Positions 46,254 through 55,296 of a stretch of 64,000 bases of DNA are shown piece by piece. Position 1 is the stretch's first letter, and every line of letters starts with the position of its first letter. Source of the DNA: Wenzhouxiangella sp. XN79A (GTDB taxonomy: Bacteria; Pseudomonadota; Gammaproteobacteria; Xanthomonadales; Wenzhouxiangellaceae); assembly GCF_012272825.1 (NCBI RefSeq), contig NZ_JAAWWS010000137.1, positions 1 to 64,000 of the forward strand, given 5' to 3'. Below the pieces are notes generated by a model. That model made no database searches. It saw only the letters and a program-made list of their open reading frames with translations, and was not told the origin of the DNA. A program made the position numbers and the translations under genes.

Positions 46254-46898
46254 TCAGGCCAGCACGGTCACCGCGACCGACGTGAAGTGGCTGATGCTGC
46301 CGGCCAGCACGAACAGGTGCCAGATGCCGTGGGCGTGAGGAATCCGCTCGTTGTGATAGAAGATCGTGCCGGCGGTGTAGAGCACGCCACCGGTCAGCAA
46401 CCAGGCCAGCGCAGCCGGCTGCAGCGCCTGGACCAGCGGCACGAACGCGACCAGCGCCAACCAGCCCATGCCGATGTAGGTGGCGGTGGAGACCGCCTTG
46501 TAGCGTCCGGTGAAGAACAGCTTGAACACGATGCCGAACACCGCAAGCCCCCACACCACGCCGAACAGCGACCAGCCCCACGGCCCGTTCAGTGCCGCCA
46601 GCGTGAACGGAGTATAGGTGCCGGCGATCAGCAGGAAGATCGCGCAGTGATCCAGGATCTTCAGCCGCCGCTTGACCTCGGGGTGTCGGGCGGCGTGGTA
46701 CAGCGTCGATGCGCTGTAGAGCAACACCAGGCTGGCGACGAAGATCGACACGCTGATGACCTCGCGCGCGCCCGCATGGACCGCGGCCAGGGTGATCAAC
46801 ACCGCGCCGCCGCCGATGCTCAGCAGCACGCCGACGCCGTGGGTCAGCGCGTTGACGATTTCTTCGGCGTGGTTGTATTCCGGGCTCGAGGAATGCAT
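46254..46898 (-). CDS. Hemolysin III / PAQR-family membrane protein
   Basis: 214 residues with seven predicted membrane segments and the conserved histidines and acidic residue of the HlyIII/PAQR family (STLYHAARHP, LDHCAIFLLIAGTYTPF, PHAHGIWHLFVLAGSISHF). The E. coli relative is YqfA. Despite the name, a haemolytic role is not established. The ATG at 46898 is chosen because AGGAG lies six bases upstream; the frame opens 27 bases earlier. Confidence 0.87.
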   Translation of the reverse strand: MHSSSPEYNHAEEIVNALTHGVGVLLSIGGGAVLITLAAVHAGAREVISVSIFVASLVLLYSASTLYHAARHPEVKRRLKILDHCAIFLLIAGTYTPFTLAALNGPWGWSLFGVVWGLAVFGIVFKLFFTGRYKAVSTATYIGMGWLALVAFVPLVQALQPAALAWLLTGGVLYTAGTIFYHNERIPHAHGIWHLFVLAGSISHFTSVAVTVLA

Positions 46899-47032
46899 GG
46901 GGCTCCTGCGTGCGGTGGCCAACACGTCGACAGCATACCTCGCCGGTATGGCGGGCGGATGGCTGCCCGGTTTCAGTGTCCCTGCACGCGGAGTTGGTAT
47001 CGTGACCGACGAACTCTCACCCGAGCCAAGCC

Positions 47033-47416
47033 ATGAGCCAGTCTTCCACGCCGCCGATCGTTCCGATTCTCCGCGACACCCTGGCCAACGACGACTTCCG
47101 CCGCACCGTGATCACCGGTGCGAAGTGCCAGGTGGTCCTGATGACGCTGCAGCCCGGCGAAGAGATCGGCGCGGAAGTGCATGACGACCACGACCAGGTC
47201 CTGATCTTCGCCGAAGGTCGCGGCGAAGCCGTGCTCGACGGCCGGGCCCGGGAAGTGGGCGCCAACGACCTGGTGTTCGTGCATGCCGGCGTCGAACACA
47301 ACTTCATCAACACCGGCGATCGTGCCCTGAAGCTCTACACGTTGTACGCACCGCCGGAGCACGCCGAAGGCACCCGCCACGCGACCCGCGCAGACGCCGC
47401 CGAGCACGACCACTGA
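47033..47416 (+). CDS. Cupin domain protein
   Basis: 127 residues with a single cupin barrel: motif 1 in LQPGEEIGAEVHDDHDQVLIFAEG (two His and a Glu position partly replaced by Asp/Gln) and motif 2 in DLVFVHAGVEHNFINTG. Metal binding is likely; the substrate is unknown. It stands alone and converges on deoC with seven bases between. Confidence 0.8.
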   Translation: MSQSSTPPIVPILRDTLANDDFRRTVITGAKCQVVLMTLQPGEEIGAEVHDDHDQVLIFAEGRGEAVLDGRAREVGANDLVFVHAGVEHNFINTGDRALKLYTLYAPPEHAEGTRHATRADAAEHDH

Positions 47417-47423
47417 CCGGGGT

Positions 47424-48164
47424 TCAGCGGCTCGCGTCGAGCGCCTCGAGCAGCCGATCGAGCAGGCCCGATGCACCGATCCGGAACCGCTCGGGGCTCG
47501 GCCAGTCGGGGCCCATACGCTGCTCTGCCAGGGCCAGGTAGGCCGACGCCGCATCGATGGTGCGGATGCCGCCGGAGACCTTCAGGCCGCAGGGCGCTCG
47601 CCGCGCTGAAATTCGCTGCAGCAGTCGTCCGGCGGCCTCCGGGCTTGCCCCCGGATGGTCGACGCCGGTCGAGGTCTTGAGAAAATCCGCGCCGTGGTCG
47701 AGCGCCAGGTCGGCCGCCCGATCGAGCTGTCTGCCCGTCAGTGCCCCGGTCTCGAGGATCACCTTCAAGGTCGCCCCCGAGCTCCGCTTCCGGGCACCGT
47801 CCAGCAGGGCGGCCGCCTGTTCGATCCGGCCGGCGACGAGGTCACGCCAGGGCAGGACCAGGTCGATCTCGTCGGCGCCGTCGGCCAGCGACCGCTCGAT
47901 TCCGGCGAATACGGCGTCGACGGGCCGGTCGCCGCCTGGAAAGTTGGCCACGGTGGCGACCCGGACGGTGCCGGACAGCCCGTGTCGGTCGAGGGTGCGG
48001 GCGGCAAGTTCGACGAAAGCGGGCAGGATGCAGACCGCCGCAGGCGCGCCGTGGCGCGACGCTGCCGTTGCGCAGAACGCGGCGACCGAATCGGCGTCGT
48101 CGTCGGGCGCCAGCCGGGTCAGGTCGAGGCGGCCGAGCAGGGCGCGCAGTCGATCAGGGCACAT
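47424..48164 (-). CDS. deoC: Deoxyribose-phosphate aldolase
   Basis: Splits 2-deoxyribose 5-phosphate into glyceraldehyde 3-phosphate and acetaldehyde. 246 residues with EIDLVLPW (catalytic Asp), the Schiff-base Lys in DFLKTSTGVDHPG and the second Lys in CGLKVSGGIRT. ATG at 48164 aligns with the E. coli start and has GGAGA about nine bases upstream. An ATG at 48185 would add seven residues and overlap the preceding gene further. Confidence 0.92.
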   Translation of the reverse strand: MCPDRLRALLGRLDLTRLAPDDDADSVAAFCATAASRHGAPAAVCILPAFVELAARTLDRHGLSGTVRVATVANFPGGDRPVDAVFAGIERSLADGADEIDLVLPWRDLVAGRIEQAAALLDGARKRSSGATLKVILETGALTGRQLDRAADLALDHGADFLKTSTGVDHPGASPEAAGRLLQRISARRAPCGLKVSGGIRTIDAASAYLALAEQRMGPDWPSPERFRIGASGLLDRLLEALDASR

Positions 48165-49233
48165 CCAGGTCGTCTCCGTAGACATGCTCGGCGCCGTCCA
48201 TGAACTCCTGGTAGTCCTCGACCCGTTCGGCGGCCAGGTCGGTGCGGTAGAAGCGGGCGACGTGGTAGACCGCGTCCCCCTCGTTGACCAGCGGCAGGTT
48301 CGACCGGCCGATGATCAGGCCGCTGAACGGCGCCACCACTTCCTGCTCGCGGTCGCCGAACGGATCGGAGACCACGCCGAGCACGCTCTGATCGCGGATC
48401 ACGCGTTCGCCGAGCTGCATCCGGGCGCGGAACAGGCCGCTCTGCGGTGCGCGGACCCAGCTGCTGGAGCGAGCGACGTGCGGCTCCGGCGGCGGCTTGC
48501 GGCCCGAGATCGGCAGCATGTCGAGGGCCTCCATCACGCGGAGAATGCCATTGACTCCGCCGCGGATCGAGAACTCGTCGAAGCGCAGCGCCTCGCCGGC
48601 TTCGTAGAGCAGGATCGGGATGTCGCGCTCGGCCGCCGCGGCGCGCAGCGAGCCGTCGCGGATGGCCGCATTCAGGATCACCGGCGTGCCGAAGGCCCGG
48701 GCCAGGCGCAGGGTCTCCGGGTCGTCGAGGTCGGCCCGGATCTGCGGCAGGTTCGCCCGGTGCACCGCGCCGGTGTGCAGGTCGATGCCGTGGCTGGACT
48801 GACACACGATCTCGGTCATGAACAGATGGGCCACGCGCGAGGCCAGCGAGCCGCGCTCGGAGCCCGGGAAGACCCGGTTCAGATCGCGCCGGTCGGGCAG
48901 GTAGCGGCTCGACTGGATGAACCCGTGCAGGTTGACGATCGGCACGCCGATCAGCGTCCCGCGCAGCCGCTTGAGCACCGGCAGGCGCAGCAGTCGCCGG
49001 AGGATCTCGACGCCGTTGAGTTCGTCCCCGTGGATCGCTGCGCTGACGAACAGCACCGGCCCGGCCTTGCGTCCGCAGACCACCTGGACCGGCATGGTCG
49101 TCGGCATGTGGCTGTAGAGCCGGCCCATGTCGAGGTCGATGCCGGTCCGGCTGCCGGGCTCTACGGTGATGCCGCCGATCGTGATCGACGCATTGCGCTG
49201 GCGTTTCCTGCGGGTGGCGGACGAGGAGGGCAT
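48154..49233 (-). CDS. Succinylglutamate desuccinylase / aspartoacylase family protein
   Basis: 359 residues, a zinc carboxypeptidase-like deacylase. Zinc ligands are visible in AAIHGDELNGVEIL (His, Glu) and GIDLHTGAVHR (His). NRVFPGS and a C-terminal barrel (VVAPFSGLIIGRSNLPLVNEGD) fit the AstE/AspA fold. Relatives are often paired with RimK ligases, but no rimK is seen here. It overlaps deoC by 11 bases. The substrate is unknown. Confidence 0.85.
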   Translation of the reverse strand: MPSSSATRRKRQRNASITIGGITVEPGSRTGIDLDMGRLYSHMPTTMPVQVVCGRKAGPVLFVSAAIHGDELNGVEILRRLLRLPVLKRLRGTLIGVPIVNLHGFIQSSRYLPDRRDLNRVFPGSERGSLASRVAHLFMTEIVCQSSHGIDLHTGAVHRANLPQIRADLDDPETLRLARAFGTPVILNAAIRDGSLRAAAAERDIPILLYEAGEALRFDEFSIRGGVNGILRVMEALDMLPISGRKPPPEPHVARSSSWVRAPQSGLFRARMQLGERVIRDQSVLGVVSDPFGDREQEVVAPFSGLIIGRSNLPLVNEGDAVYHVARFYRTDLAAERVEDYQEFMDGAEHVYGDDLDVP

Positions 49234-49318
49234 CGGGACGGGCTTCGGCGAAGTCGAGCGGTCAAGGCTACACCGCGCGCCGGGCGCGCGGTGGTCGGTG
49301 CCGGCTCGCGTCGAGCGA

Positions 49319-51118
49319 TCAGTCGGGCCGGAACTGCTCTGCGTCCAGCGCCATCAGCGTCGCGCCGCCGGCGCGGACCTTCGCATCCAGGCCCAGCGTT
49401 TCGGGCAGCATCCGGGCGAAGAAGAAGCGCGCCGTGGCCAGCTTGGCTTCGAGAAAGGCCGGCCGGCCCCGCCCGGCGGCCAGCGCGCGCCGCGCCGCGA
49501 AGGCCTGGCCGGTCCAGCTGAACGCCAGCGCGGTCAGCGCGAACAGGCGCAGGTAATCCGACGACGCCGCGCCGGCCTCGAGCGGGTCGCGGGTCATTTC
49601 ACCGTACAGCCACTTGCTGGTGGCCTGGAGCCGCTCCAGCGACTCGGCCAGCGGCGTGGCGAACTCGCTCATGCCCTCCTCGTCGCCGATCGAGTCGAGC
49701 AGCCCGGCGGCGTGCTGGAAGAACGCAGCGAGGGTCCGGCCCTGGTGGGCGACCAGCTTGCGGCCGACCAGGTCGAGCGCCTGCACGCCGTTGGTGCCCT
49801 CGTAGATCTGGGTGATCCGGACATCGCGCACGAACTGCTCGACGCCGGTGTCGACGATATAGCCCGCGCCACCGTGGACCTGCATCGCGAGGTTGGCGAC
49901 GTCGCTGCCGATGTCGGTGAAGCAGGCCTTGATGATCGGGGTCATCAGTGCGACCCAGTGACCGGCGTTCTCGCGCACCTCGGCGTCGGCGTGATGATGC
50001 TCGAGCTCCAGCTGCACGCCGGTGTACAGGCCAAGCGCCCGGGCACCTTCGACCGAGGCCCTGCCGATCATCAGCATCCGGCGCACGTCGGGATGGACGA
50101 TGATCGGGTCGGCCGGCTTGTCGGGGTGTCGGGCGCCGTCGAGCGAGCGACCCTGCAGGCGCTCGAGCGCAAAGCGCTGGGCGTTCTGCAGCGCCACGTC
50201 GGCCATGCCCAGGCCCTGGATGCCGGTGACCAGGCGGGCCGCGTTCATCATCGTGAACATGGCCGCAAGGCCCCGGTGCTGTTCACCGACCAGTTCACCG
50301 ATCGCGCCGTCATACTGCATTTCGCAGGTGGCCGAGGCCTTCATGCCCATCTTGTGGTCCAGGCCCATGCAGCGAACGCCGTTGCGCTCGCCGAGCGAAC
50401 CGTCCTCGCCGACGTGGAACTTGGGCACCACGAACAGGCTGATCCCGCGCGTGCCGGCCGGCGCGTCGGGCAGGCGGGCCAGGACCAGGTGGACGATGTT
50501 CTCGCACAGGTCGTGCTCGCCGGCCGAGATCCAGATCTTGGTGCCGGTGATCCGGTAGCGGCCGTCGTCGGTCGGTTCGGCCCGGGTCCGGATCAGCCCG
50601 AGATCGGTGCCGCACTGCGGCTCGGTCAGGTTCATCGTGCCGCTCCATCGTCCTTCGACCATCGGCGGCAGGAAGCGGCGTTTCTGGTCGTCGGTGCCAT
50701 AGGCGTGGAGGACTTCGTAGGCGCCGTGGGTCAGGCCGGGGTAGGCGGAAAACGACGGGTTGGCCGCGTTGATCATTTCCGACAGCGCCAGCCCGAGGAA
50801 ACTCGGCAGGCCCTGCCCGCCGTAGTCGGGATCGGTGGTCAGGCCGGTCCAGCCGTTTTCGATGTACTGCTTGTAGGCCGCGCCGAACCCTTCCGGCAGC
50901 GTGACGCAGTGATCCTGGTAGCGGCAGCCTTCGATGTCGCCGACGGCGTTGATCGGCTGCAGCACCTCCTGGGCCAGCCGGGCGGCTTCGTCCAGCACGG
51001 CATCGATGAGGTCGGAACTGGCCTCGGCCATTGAAGGAAGCGAGCGGCACGGCTCCAGGTCGAGGTATTCGTGATACAGGAAACGGAAGTCTTCGAGCGG
51101 GGCGGAATAGGTCGGCAT
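49319..51118 (-). CDS. Acyl-CoA dehydrogenase
   Basis: FAD enzyme introducing the trans-2 double bond in beta-oxidation. 599 residues, the long type with an N-terminal extension (MPTYSAPLEDFRFLYHEYL) and a C-terminal extra domain. FAD/substrate segments GTMNLTEPQCGTDLGLIRT and GTKIWISAGEHDL are present, as is the catalytic Glu in QIYEGTNGVQALDL. ATG at 51118 is preceded by GGAGA and starts the conserved extension; the frame opens at 51172. It supplies the first step for FadJ/FadI at 20-23 kb. Confidence 0.92.
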   Translation of the reverse strand: MPTYSAPLEDFRFLYHEYLDLEPCRSLPSMAEASSDLIDAVLDEAARLAQEVLQPINAVGDIEGCRYQDHCVTLPEGFGAAYKQYIENGWTGLTTDPDYGGQGLPSFLGLALSEMINAANPSFSAYPGLTHGAYEVLHAYGTDDQKRRFLPPMVEGRWSGTMNLTEPQCGTDLGLIRTRAEPTDDGRYRITGTKIWISAGEHDLCENIVHLVLARLPDAPAGTRGISLFVVPKFHVGEDGSLGERNGVRCMGLDHKMGMKASATCEMQYDGAIGELVGEQHRGLAAMFTMMNAARLVTGIQGLGMADVALQNAQRFALERLQGRSLDGARHPDKPADPIIVHPDVRRMLMIGRASVEGARALGLYTGVQLELEHHHADAEVRENAGHWVALMTPIIKACFTDIGSDVANLAMQVHGGAGYIVDTGVEQFVRDVRITQIYEGTNGVQALDLVGRKLVAHQGRTLAAFFQHAAGLLDSIGDEEGMSEFATPLAESLERLQATSKWLYGEMTRDPLEAGAASSDYLRLFALTALAFSWTGQAFAARRALAAGRGRPAFLEAKLATARFFFARMLPETLGLDAKVRAGGATLMALDAEQFRPD

Positions 51119-51244
51119 GGGGTCTCCGGAATCGTAGTGGAACGCGTTCGTTCGCAGGCCGAGGATGGACATACGGTGGCGTATGGCCGGAGAAGGCTAG
51201 CACAGTCCTCGGGCCGCAGCGTCGCGACGGCGATTCCGCACCGA

Positions 51245-51801
51245 TCAGTCGAGCGCGGCGAGGCCGCGTCCCTGCCAGTCGCTCCACTTCCGGGCCATGC
51301 GCAGCAGCGAGGGCTCGTCGACGAACTCGTCGAGCCGGTCGATCGCCACCCAGGCCAGGTCGTTCGATTCGTGGCTGACGGCGTAGTCGCGGCCCGATGC
51401 GGTGACGAAGGCGAAACGGAGATCGTAGTGCAGGTGCCGATCATCGTCGGGGCGGGCCGGGATGACGTGGATGTCGATGTCGAGCAGACCCGGACCGATC
51501 GGCCGCACCTGAAGTCCGGATTCCTCGATCGCTTCGCGGGTCGCGACCGACAGGGGATCGGTATCGCCGTCGCTGTGGCCGCCGAACTGCAGCCAGCGGT
51601 CGAGTTTTCGATGGTGGGTCAGCAGCACCTCGTCGCCGGTCTCGGACACCAGCCAGGCCGAACCGGTGATGTGACCCGGCCGACCGCTGCGCTCGTAACA
51701 ATCCGGCGTCGTTGCAATCAGTTCGTAGAAGCGATCGACCGTCGTCCGCTCGTCCGGATGGTGCCGGAGATACTCGGCCAGCAGGTCCAGGGTCCGATCG
51801 C

Positions 51802-51805
<4 letters not shown>
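51245..51805 (-). CDS. NUDIX hydrolase
   Basis: 186 residues. The NUDIX box reads GHSDGDTDPLSVATREAIEE then SGL, with the REXXEE core intact but Thr at the first Glu position. The surroundings (WLQFGGHSDGD) fit the subgroup acting on nucleoside diphosphate derivatives; the substrate is not known. Its start overlaps the HIT gene stop (ATGA). Confidence 0.85.
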
Positions 51806-52205
<400 letters not shown>

Positions 52206-52209
<4 letters not shown>

Positions 52210-53072
52210 GTCGGCCCCGCTGCGGCGCGCGCGACGACCCGGACGCCGCCGAGTCGGTCGCCGGCAAACAGCGTCCGCATGGTGCGATAGAACCCGTTCA
52301 GGGCATCGAAGGTCGGGCGATCGTGCTCGGCCACATAGGCTTCGCGTTGTCGATCGAAGCGCTGCTGGCGGTCGATCACGAACTCCTGCCAGGTCGCGGT
52401 TCGATCCTCGAACTCGACGTCCTCGAAGCCCGCCTCGCCGAGCTCTTCGACGTAGCGCTCGCGGTCGACCAGGTGGCTGCAGAAGACCTCGTCGTGGAGC
52501 AGGCGGCGCTCGTCGTCGGTCAGCGGCGCGCGCAGGTAGAAATCCTCGACGTACAGACCGCCACCGTCGCGCAGCCGCTCGCGGCAGCGGGTCAGCAGCC
52601 GGGGTCGATCGGGGATGTGCAGGAACACCAGCCAGCTGACCAGCGCGTCGAACGGGCCGGGCGCCTTGGCCGGATCGAGCACGTCCCCGCACAGGTGGGT
52701 GACCGACTCGTCCAGTCCGCAGCGCGCGGTCAGCGTTCTGGCCGCTCGATCCAGTTCCGGCTGCAGCTCCAGCGCGGCGACCCGGCAGCCGTGCCGGTGG
52801 GCCAGCCAGCGGGCCGGACCTCCCAGTCCCGAGCCGACATCGAGCACGCAACGGCCCGGGCCGAGCCCCAGCTCTCCGGCGGCATGGTCGACGGCGTCGC
52901 GGCCTTCGTAGTGCAGCTGGTCCAGCGCTTCGAAGGTCTCCGGCGGGCAGGGGGTACGCGCGTCGCTGGCGTTCAACGCGCGCTCGACGCGCTCGAGGTG
53001 CTGATAGAGCTTCATGCGCTTGATCGCCGCGCTCGCCGTGCTGCGGGCTTCTGAAGGCGGGTCGGGGTCCAT
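52206..53072 (-). CDS. SAM-dependent class I methyltransferase
   Basis: 288 residues with motif I VLDVGSGLGGPARWLAHRHG, motif II-like AALELQPELDRA and the FDALVSWLVFLHI post-II region. It resembles small-molecule (glycine/sarcosine or phospho-base) methyltransferases, but the substrate is not determinable. ATG at 53072 has AGGA seven bases upstream; an ATG at 53015 (MKLYQHLERV) lacks a ribosome binding site. First gene of the operon with the HIT and NUDIX genes. Confidence 0.8.
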
Positions 53073-53183
53073 CGACGATCCTGGTCTCGAATACGCGACG
53101 CAGGGTACCCCGGTCGGCGTCGCCGTGGGTTCGTTGCGGTCATGCAATACTCTCCGCCGCATTCGCACCCGACCCACCGACTG

Positions 53184-53813
53184 ATGCCGTTCGAACTCGA
53201 CCAGGCCCATCTGGACAAGGCGCTGCGCAGCGTGGCCGGTAGCGATCCGGATGTGGCCGCGGCGCTCGAGCGGCATGGATTTCCGGCCGAACGGCGGAGT
53301 GGGGCGCCCGGATTCGGGCACCTGCTGAAGGTACTGGCCGGCCAGCAGCTGTCGGTCCGCGCCGCAGCCACCATCCACGAACGGCTGCTGGCTCGGATCG
53401 GCGACCCACCATTGCCTGCCGCGCTGCTGCTCGAAGAGGATGCCGATCTGCGCGCGATCGGCCTGTCGCGTCAGAAGATCGGCTATGCCCGCGCGCTGGC
53501 CGAGGCGATCGAGAGCGGCCGGTTCGACCCGGAGTCGCTCCACGACAAGGCCGACAGCGAGGTCATCGCGGCGCTGACCTCGCTGAAGGGGTTCGGGGTA
53601 TGGAGCGCCCAGATGGTCCTGCTGTTCTCGCTCGGTCGTCCCGACGTGTGGCCGGTCGACGATCTCGGCGTCCGGGCCGGCCTTCAGCGGCTGAAGAACC
53701 TGCCGTCCCGGCCGGATGCTCGGGAAGCCGACCGGATCGGTCGGGCCTGGTCGCCGCACCGCAGCGCAATGGCCTTGTTGATGTGGCACCTGCACGGCCA
53801 GCCCGAGGAGTGA
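53184..53813 (+). CDS. DNA-3-methyladenine glycosylase II-like (AlkA family)
   Basis: Base-excision repair glycosylase for alkylated purines. 209 residues of the short bacterial form: helix-hairpin-helix LTSLKGFGVWSAQMVLLFSL and the catalytic Asp in VWPVDDLGVRAGLQ. HLLKVLAGQQLSVRAA is typical of the family's first conserved block. ATG at 53184 (MPFELDQAHL) is where similarity starts; an ATG at 53142 would add 14 low-complexity residues. Confidence 0.88.
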   Translation: MPFELDQAHLDKALRSVAGSDPDVAAALERHGFPAERRSGAPGFGHLLKVLAGQQLSVRAAATIHERLLARIGDPPLPAALLLEEDADLRAIGLSRQKIGYARALAEAIESGRFDPESLHDKADSEVIAALTSLKGFGVWSAQMVLLFSLGRPDVWPVDDLGVRAGLQRLKNLPSRPDAREADRIGRAWSPHRSAMALLMWHLHGQPEE

Positions 53814-53962
53814 ATGGTTCCCATGACCGGGGGCGCGACGAGGTCCGATCCAACGCCGGCTTCCCGGCACGATCCGCCCGGAAGGCCATGAAACGTTGCC
53901 ATTCGAGTGCGGCTGCGATACCGTTGGTCGACCCTATCCATTTCCATCGGAGTTTCCGAACT

Positions 53963-54487
53963 ATGCGTTCACTGCTTTCCTTGCTGTCTGCAAGTTGCCT
54001 GTTGGTGCTGGTTTCCGGCTGCGCGTCCACCACCTCGGCCCCCACACAGGCCGAGCCCGCCGCCGAGCCGACCGTTCGGGCCGAGGCGCCGCGGATCGTC
54101 GACACCGCGGAATTCCTGGTCTTTCTCGATACCCTCGAGCAGGATCTCGAAGCCGGTGAGCCGCGCGAACTGAATCGTCTGGAAATGCGCCGCGTCCAGG
54201 AGATCAGCAAGGATCTGCGCGAGATGCTCGACGGCGTGGACAGCATCGATCAGCTCAACAACAACGCGCAGACCGAGGTCTACAACACCACCCAGGCGCT
54301 GTGGGCTGCCGTGATCGGCCGCGACGAGGACCAGGTGATCTGTCGGCGCGAACACCGCGTCGGGACGAACTTCAAGTCCACGCGCTGCCGGACCGTCAGC
54401 GAGATCCGCGAAGACCAGAGTTCGGCGGACCGCTACCTGCGGACCCGTGGCCCCGGCCCGATGCCGGCGCTCGACGGCGCGCAGTGA
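53963..54487 (+). CDS. Hypothetical lipoprotein
   Basis: 174 residues with a lipoprotein signal peptide and lipobox LVSGC (lipidation at about Cys20). The body is acidic and helical; a small C-terminal part has two cysteines (VICRREH and STRCRTV) in a segment resembling short uncharacterised Xanthomonadales lipoproteins. I do not recognise a domain. It converges on the NGTG-repeat operon. Confidence 0.7.
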   Translation: MRSLLSLLSASCLLVLVSGCASTTSAPTQAEPAAEPTVRAEAPRIVDTAEFLVFLDTLEQDLEAGEPRELNRLEMRRVQEISKDLREMLDGVDSIDQLNNNAQTEVYNTTQALWAAVIGRDEDQVICRREHRVGTNFKSTRCRTVSEIREDQSSADRYLRTRGPGPMPALDGAQ

Positions 54488-54533
54488 AGGAGCCGCGCCT
54501 GCCCGCTGCCGCCGCGGCCTTGACCGGCGGCTG

Positions 54534-54569
54534 AAAAAAAAGTGCCGCACGAACGATCGTGCGGCACTT
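54534..54569 (-). terminator. Intrinsic terminator of the EAL operon
   Basis: A perfect 13-bp stem (54540-54552 with 54557-54569) with loop ACGA. Read on the minus strand it ends in eight T's (A-run 54534-54541 on the plus strand). It lies 47 bases beyond the stop of the NGTG-repeat gene and is the best terminator in the window. On the plus strand no T-run follows. Confidence 0.9.
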
Positions 54570-54615
54570 GCCCCTACCGCCAGGCGTCGCTCGGACGCTG
54601 GAAGTTCCTGCCTGC

Positions 54616-55296
54616 TCAGCGCAGCTCGGTTACCGTCACCTGCAGCGCACGTCCGTCTGCGGTCTTTCCGTCGGCATCGGCCTTGTAGAGAAGGACCGAA
54701 GCCGTCGAAGCGGTATCGTCGAGCGCGATCTCGATTTCGCCCCAGAATGCGGCCGGAGAACCGGTTCCATTGCCGACCACTTTGTCGCCGGTGCCGTTTC
54801 CGACCACCTTGCTTCCGGTGCCGTTTCCAACCACCTTGTCGCCGGTGCCGTTGCCCACGACCCGGATGTACTCCGCGTCGCAGCCCTGATTTTCCAGCGA
54901 GGATGCATCGGCGCTTCCAATCAGGGCCCGCACGCCCGCGCTGGAGGTCAGGTCGAAGGTTGCGTAGCCGTCGATCAAGGTGCCGGATCCGACGATGTGA
55001 CAGTGCTCGCTGCCCTTGAAGAACGAGATCCGCGTACCGTCCACGGTGACGAAGAGATCGTCGCTATCGATCGTCATATTCGCGGTGGCCGGACCCAGGG
55101 CCGTGATCAGCGTCATCGCAAAGGCCAGTGCGATCCCGCGCCGCGCGCCGGTGCCGTTGCGTTCGATGCCCGTGCCGTTGCGTTCGATACCGGTGCCGTT
55201 GCGTTCGATACCGGTGCCGTTGCGTTCGATGCCGGTGCCGTTGCGTTCGATGCCGGTGCCGTTGCGCTCGATGGTGGTGTCGATGAATGAAGTCAT
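54616..55296 (-). CDS. NGTG-repeat exported protein, unknown
   Basis: 226 residues; not recognised. Residues 9-50 are six exact copies of IERNGTG. A signal sequence follows (about 51-72: ARRGIALAFAMTLITALGPA, cleavage after ATA). The mature part holds a beta-rich segment with two cysteines (Cys99, Cys139) and, at 146-181, four copies of VVGNGTG(D/S)(K/P), then a beta-rich end. So two arrays of different unit length share NGTG, one before and one after the signal. The ATG overlaps the stop of the DUF6502-like gene (ATGA), with GGGAG eight bases upstream, and a strong terminator follows. Last gene of the EAL operon. Confidence 0.75.
   Translation of the reverse strand: MTSFIDTTIERNGTGIERNGTGIERNGTGIERNGTGIERNGTGIERNGTGARRGIALAFAMTLITALGPATANMTIDSDDLFVTVDGTRISFFKGSEHCHIVGSGTLIDGYATFDLTSSAGVRALIGSADASSLENQGCDAEYIRVVGNGTGDKVVGNGTGSKVVGNGTGDKVVGNGTGSPAAFWGEIEIALDDTASTASVLLYKADADGKTADGRALQVTVTELR
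54754..54861 (-). repeat. Tandem array, 27-bp unit, four copies
   Basis: Codes for VVGNGTGDK, VVGNGTGSK, VVGNGTGDK, VVGNGTGSP. The DNA units differ at a few synonymous and the D/S positions, with units one and three alike and two and four alike in their eighth residue (D,S,D,S). The shared DNA core with the other array is ccggtgccgtt on the plus strand. Confidence 0.9.
55147..55272 (-). repeat. Tandem array, 21-bp unit, six copies
   Basis: Each unit reads gtgccgttgcgttcgat plus four bases on the plus strand, starting at 55151, 55172, 55193, 55214, 55235 and 55256. All six code for IERNGTG; differences between units are few and synonymous. The unit is a multiple of three, so loss or gain of copies would keep the frame. 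Confidence 0.95.

Noticed and set aside
54754-55272. The tandem repeats as a CRISPR array
   Set aside because: Units are contiguous, with no unique spacers, stay in a reading frame and no cas gene is nearby.
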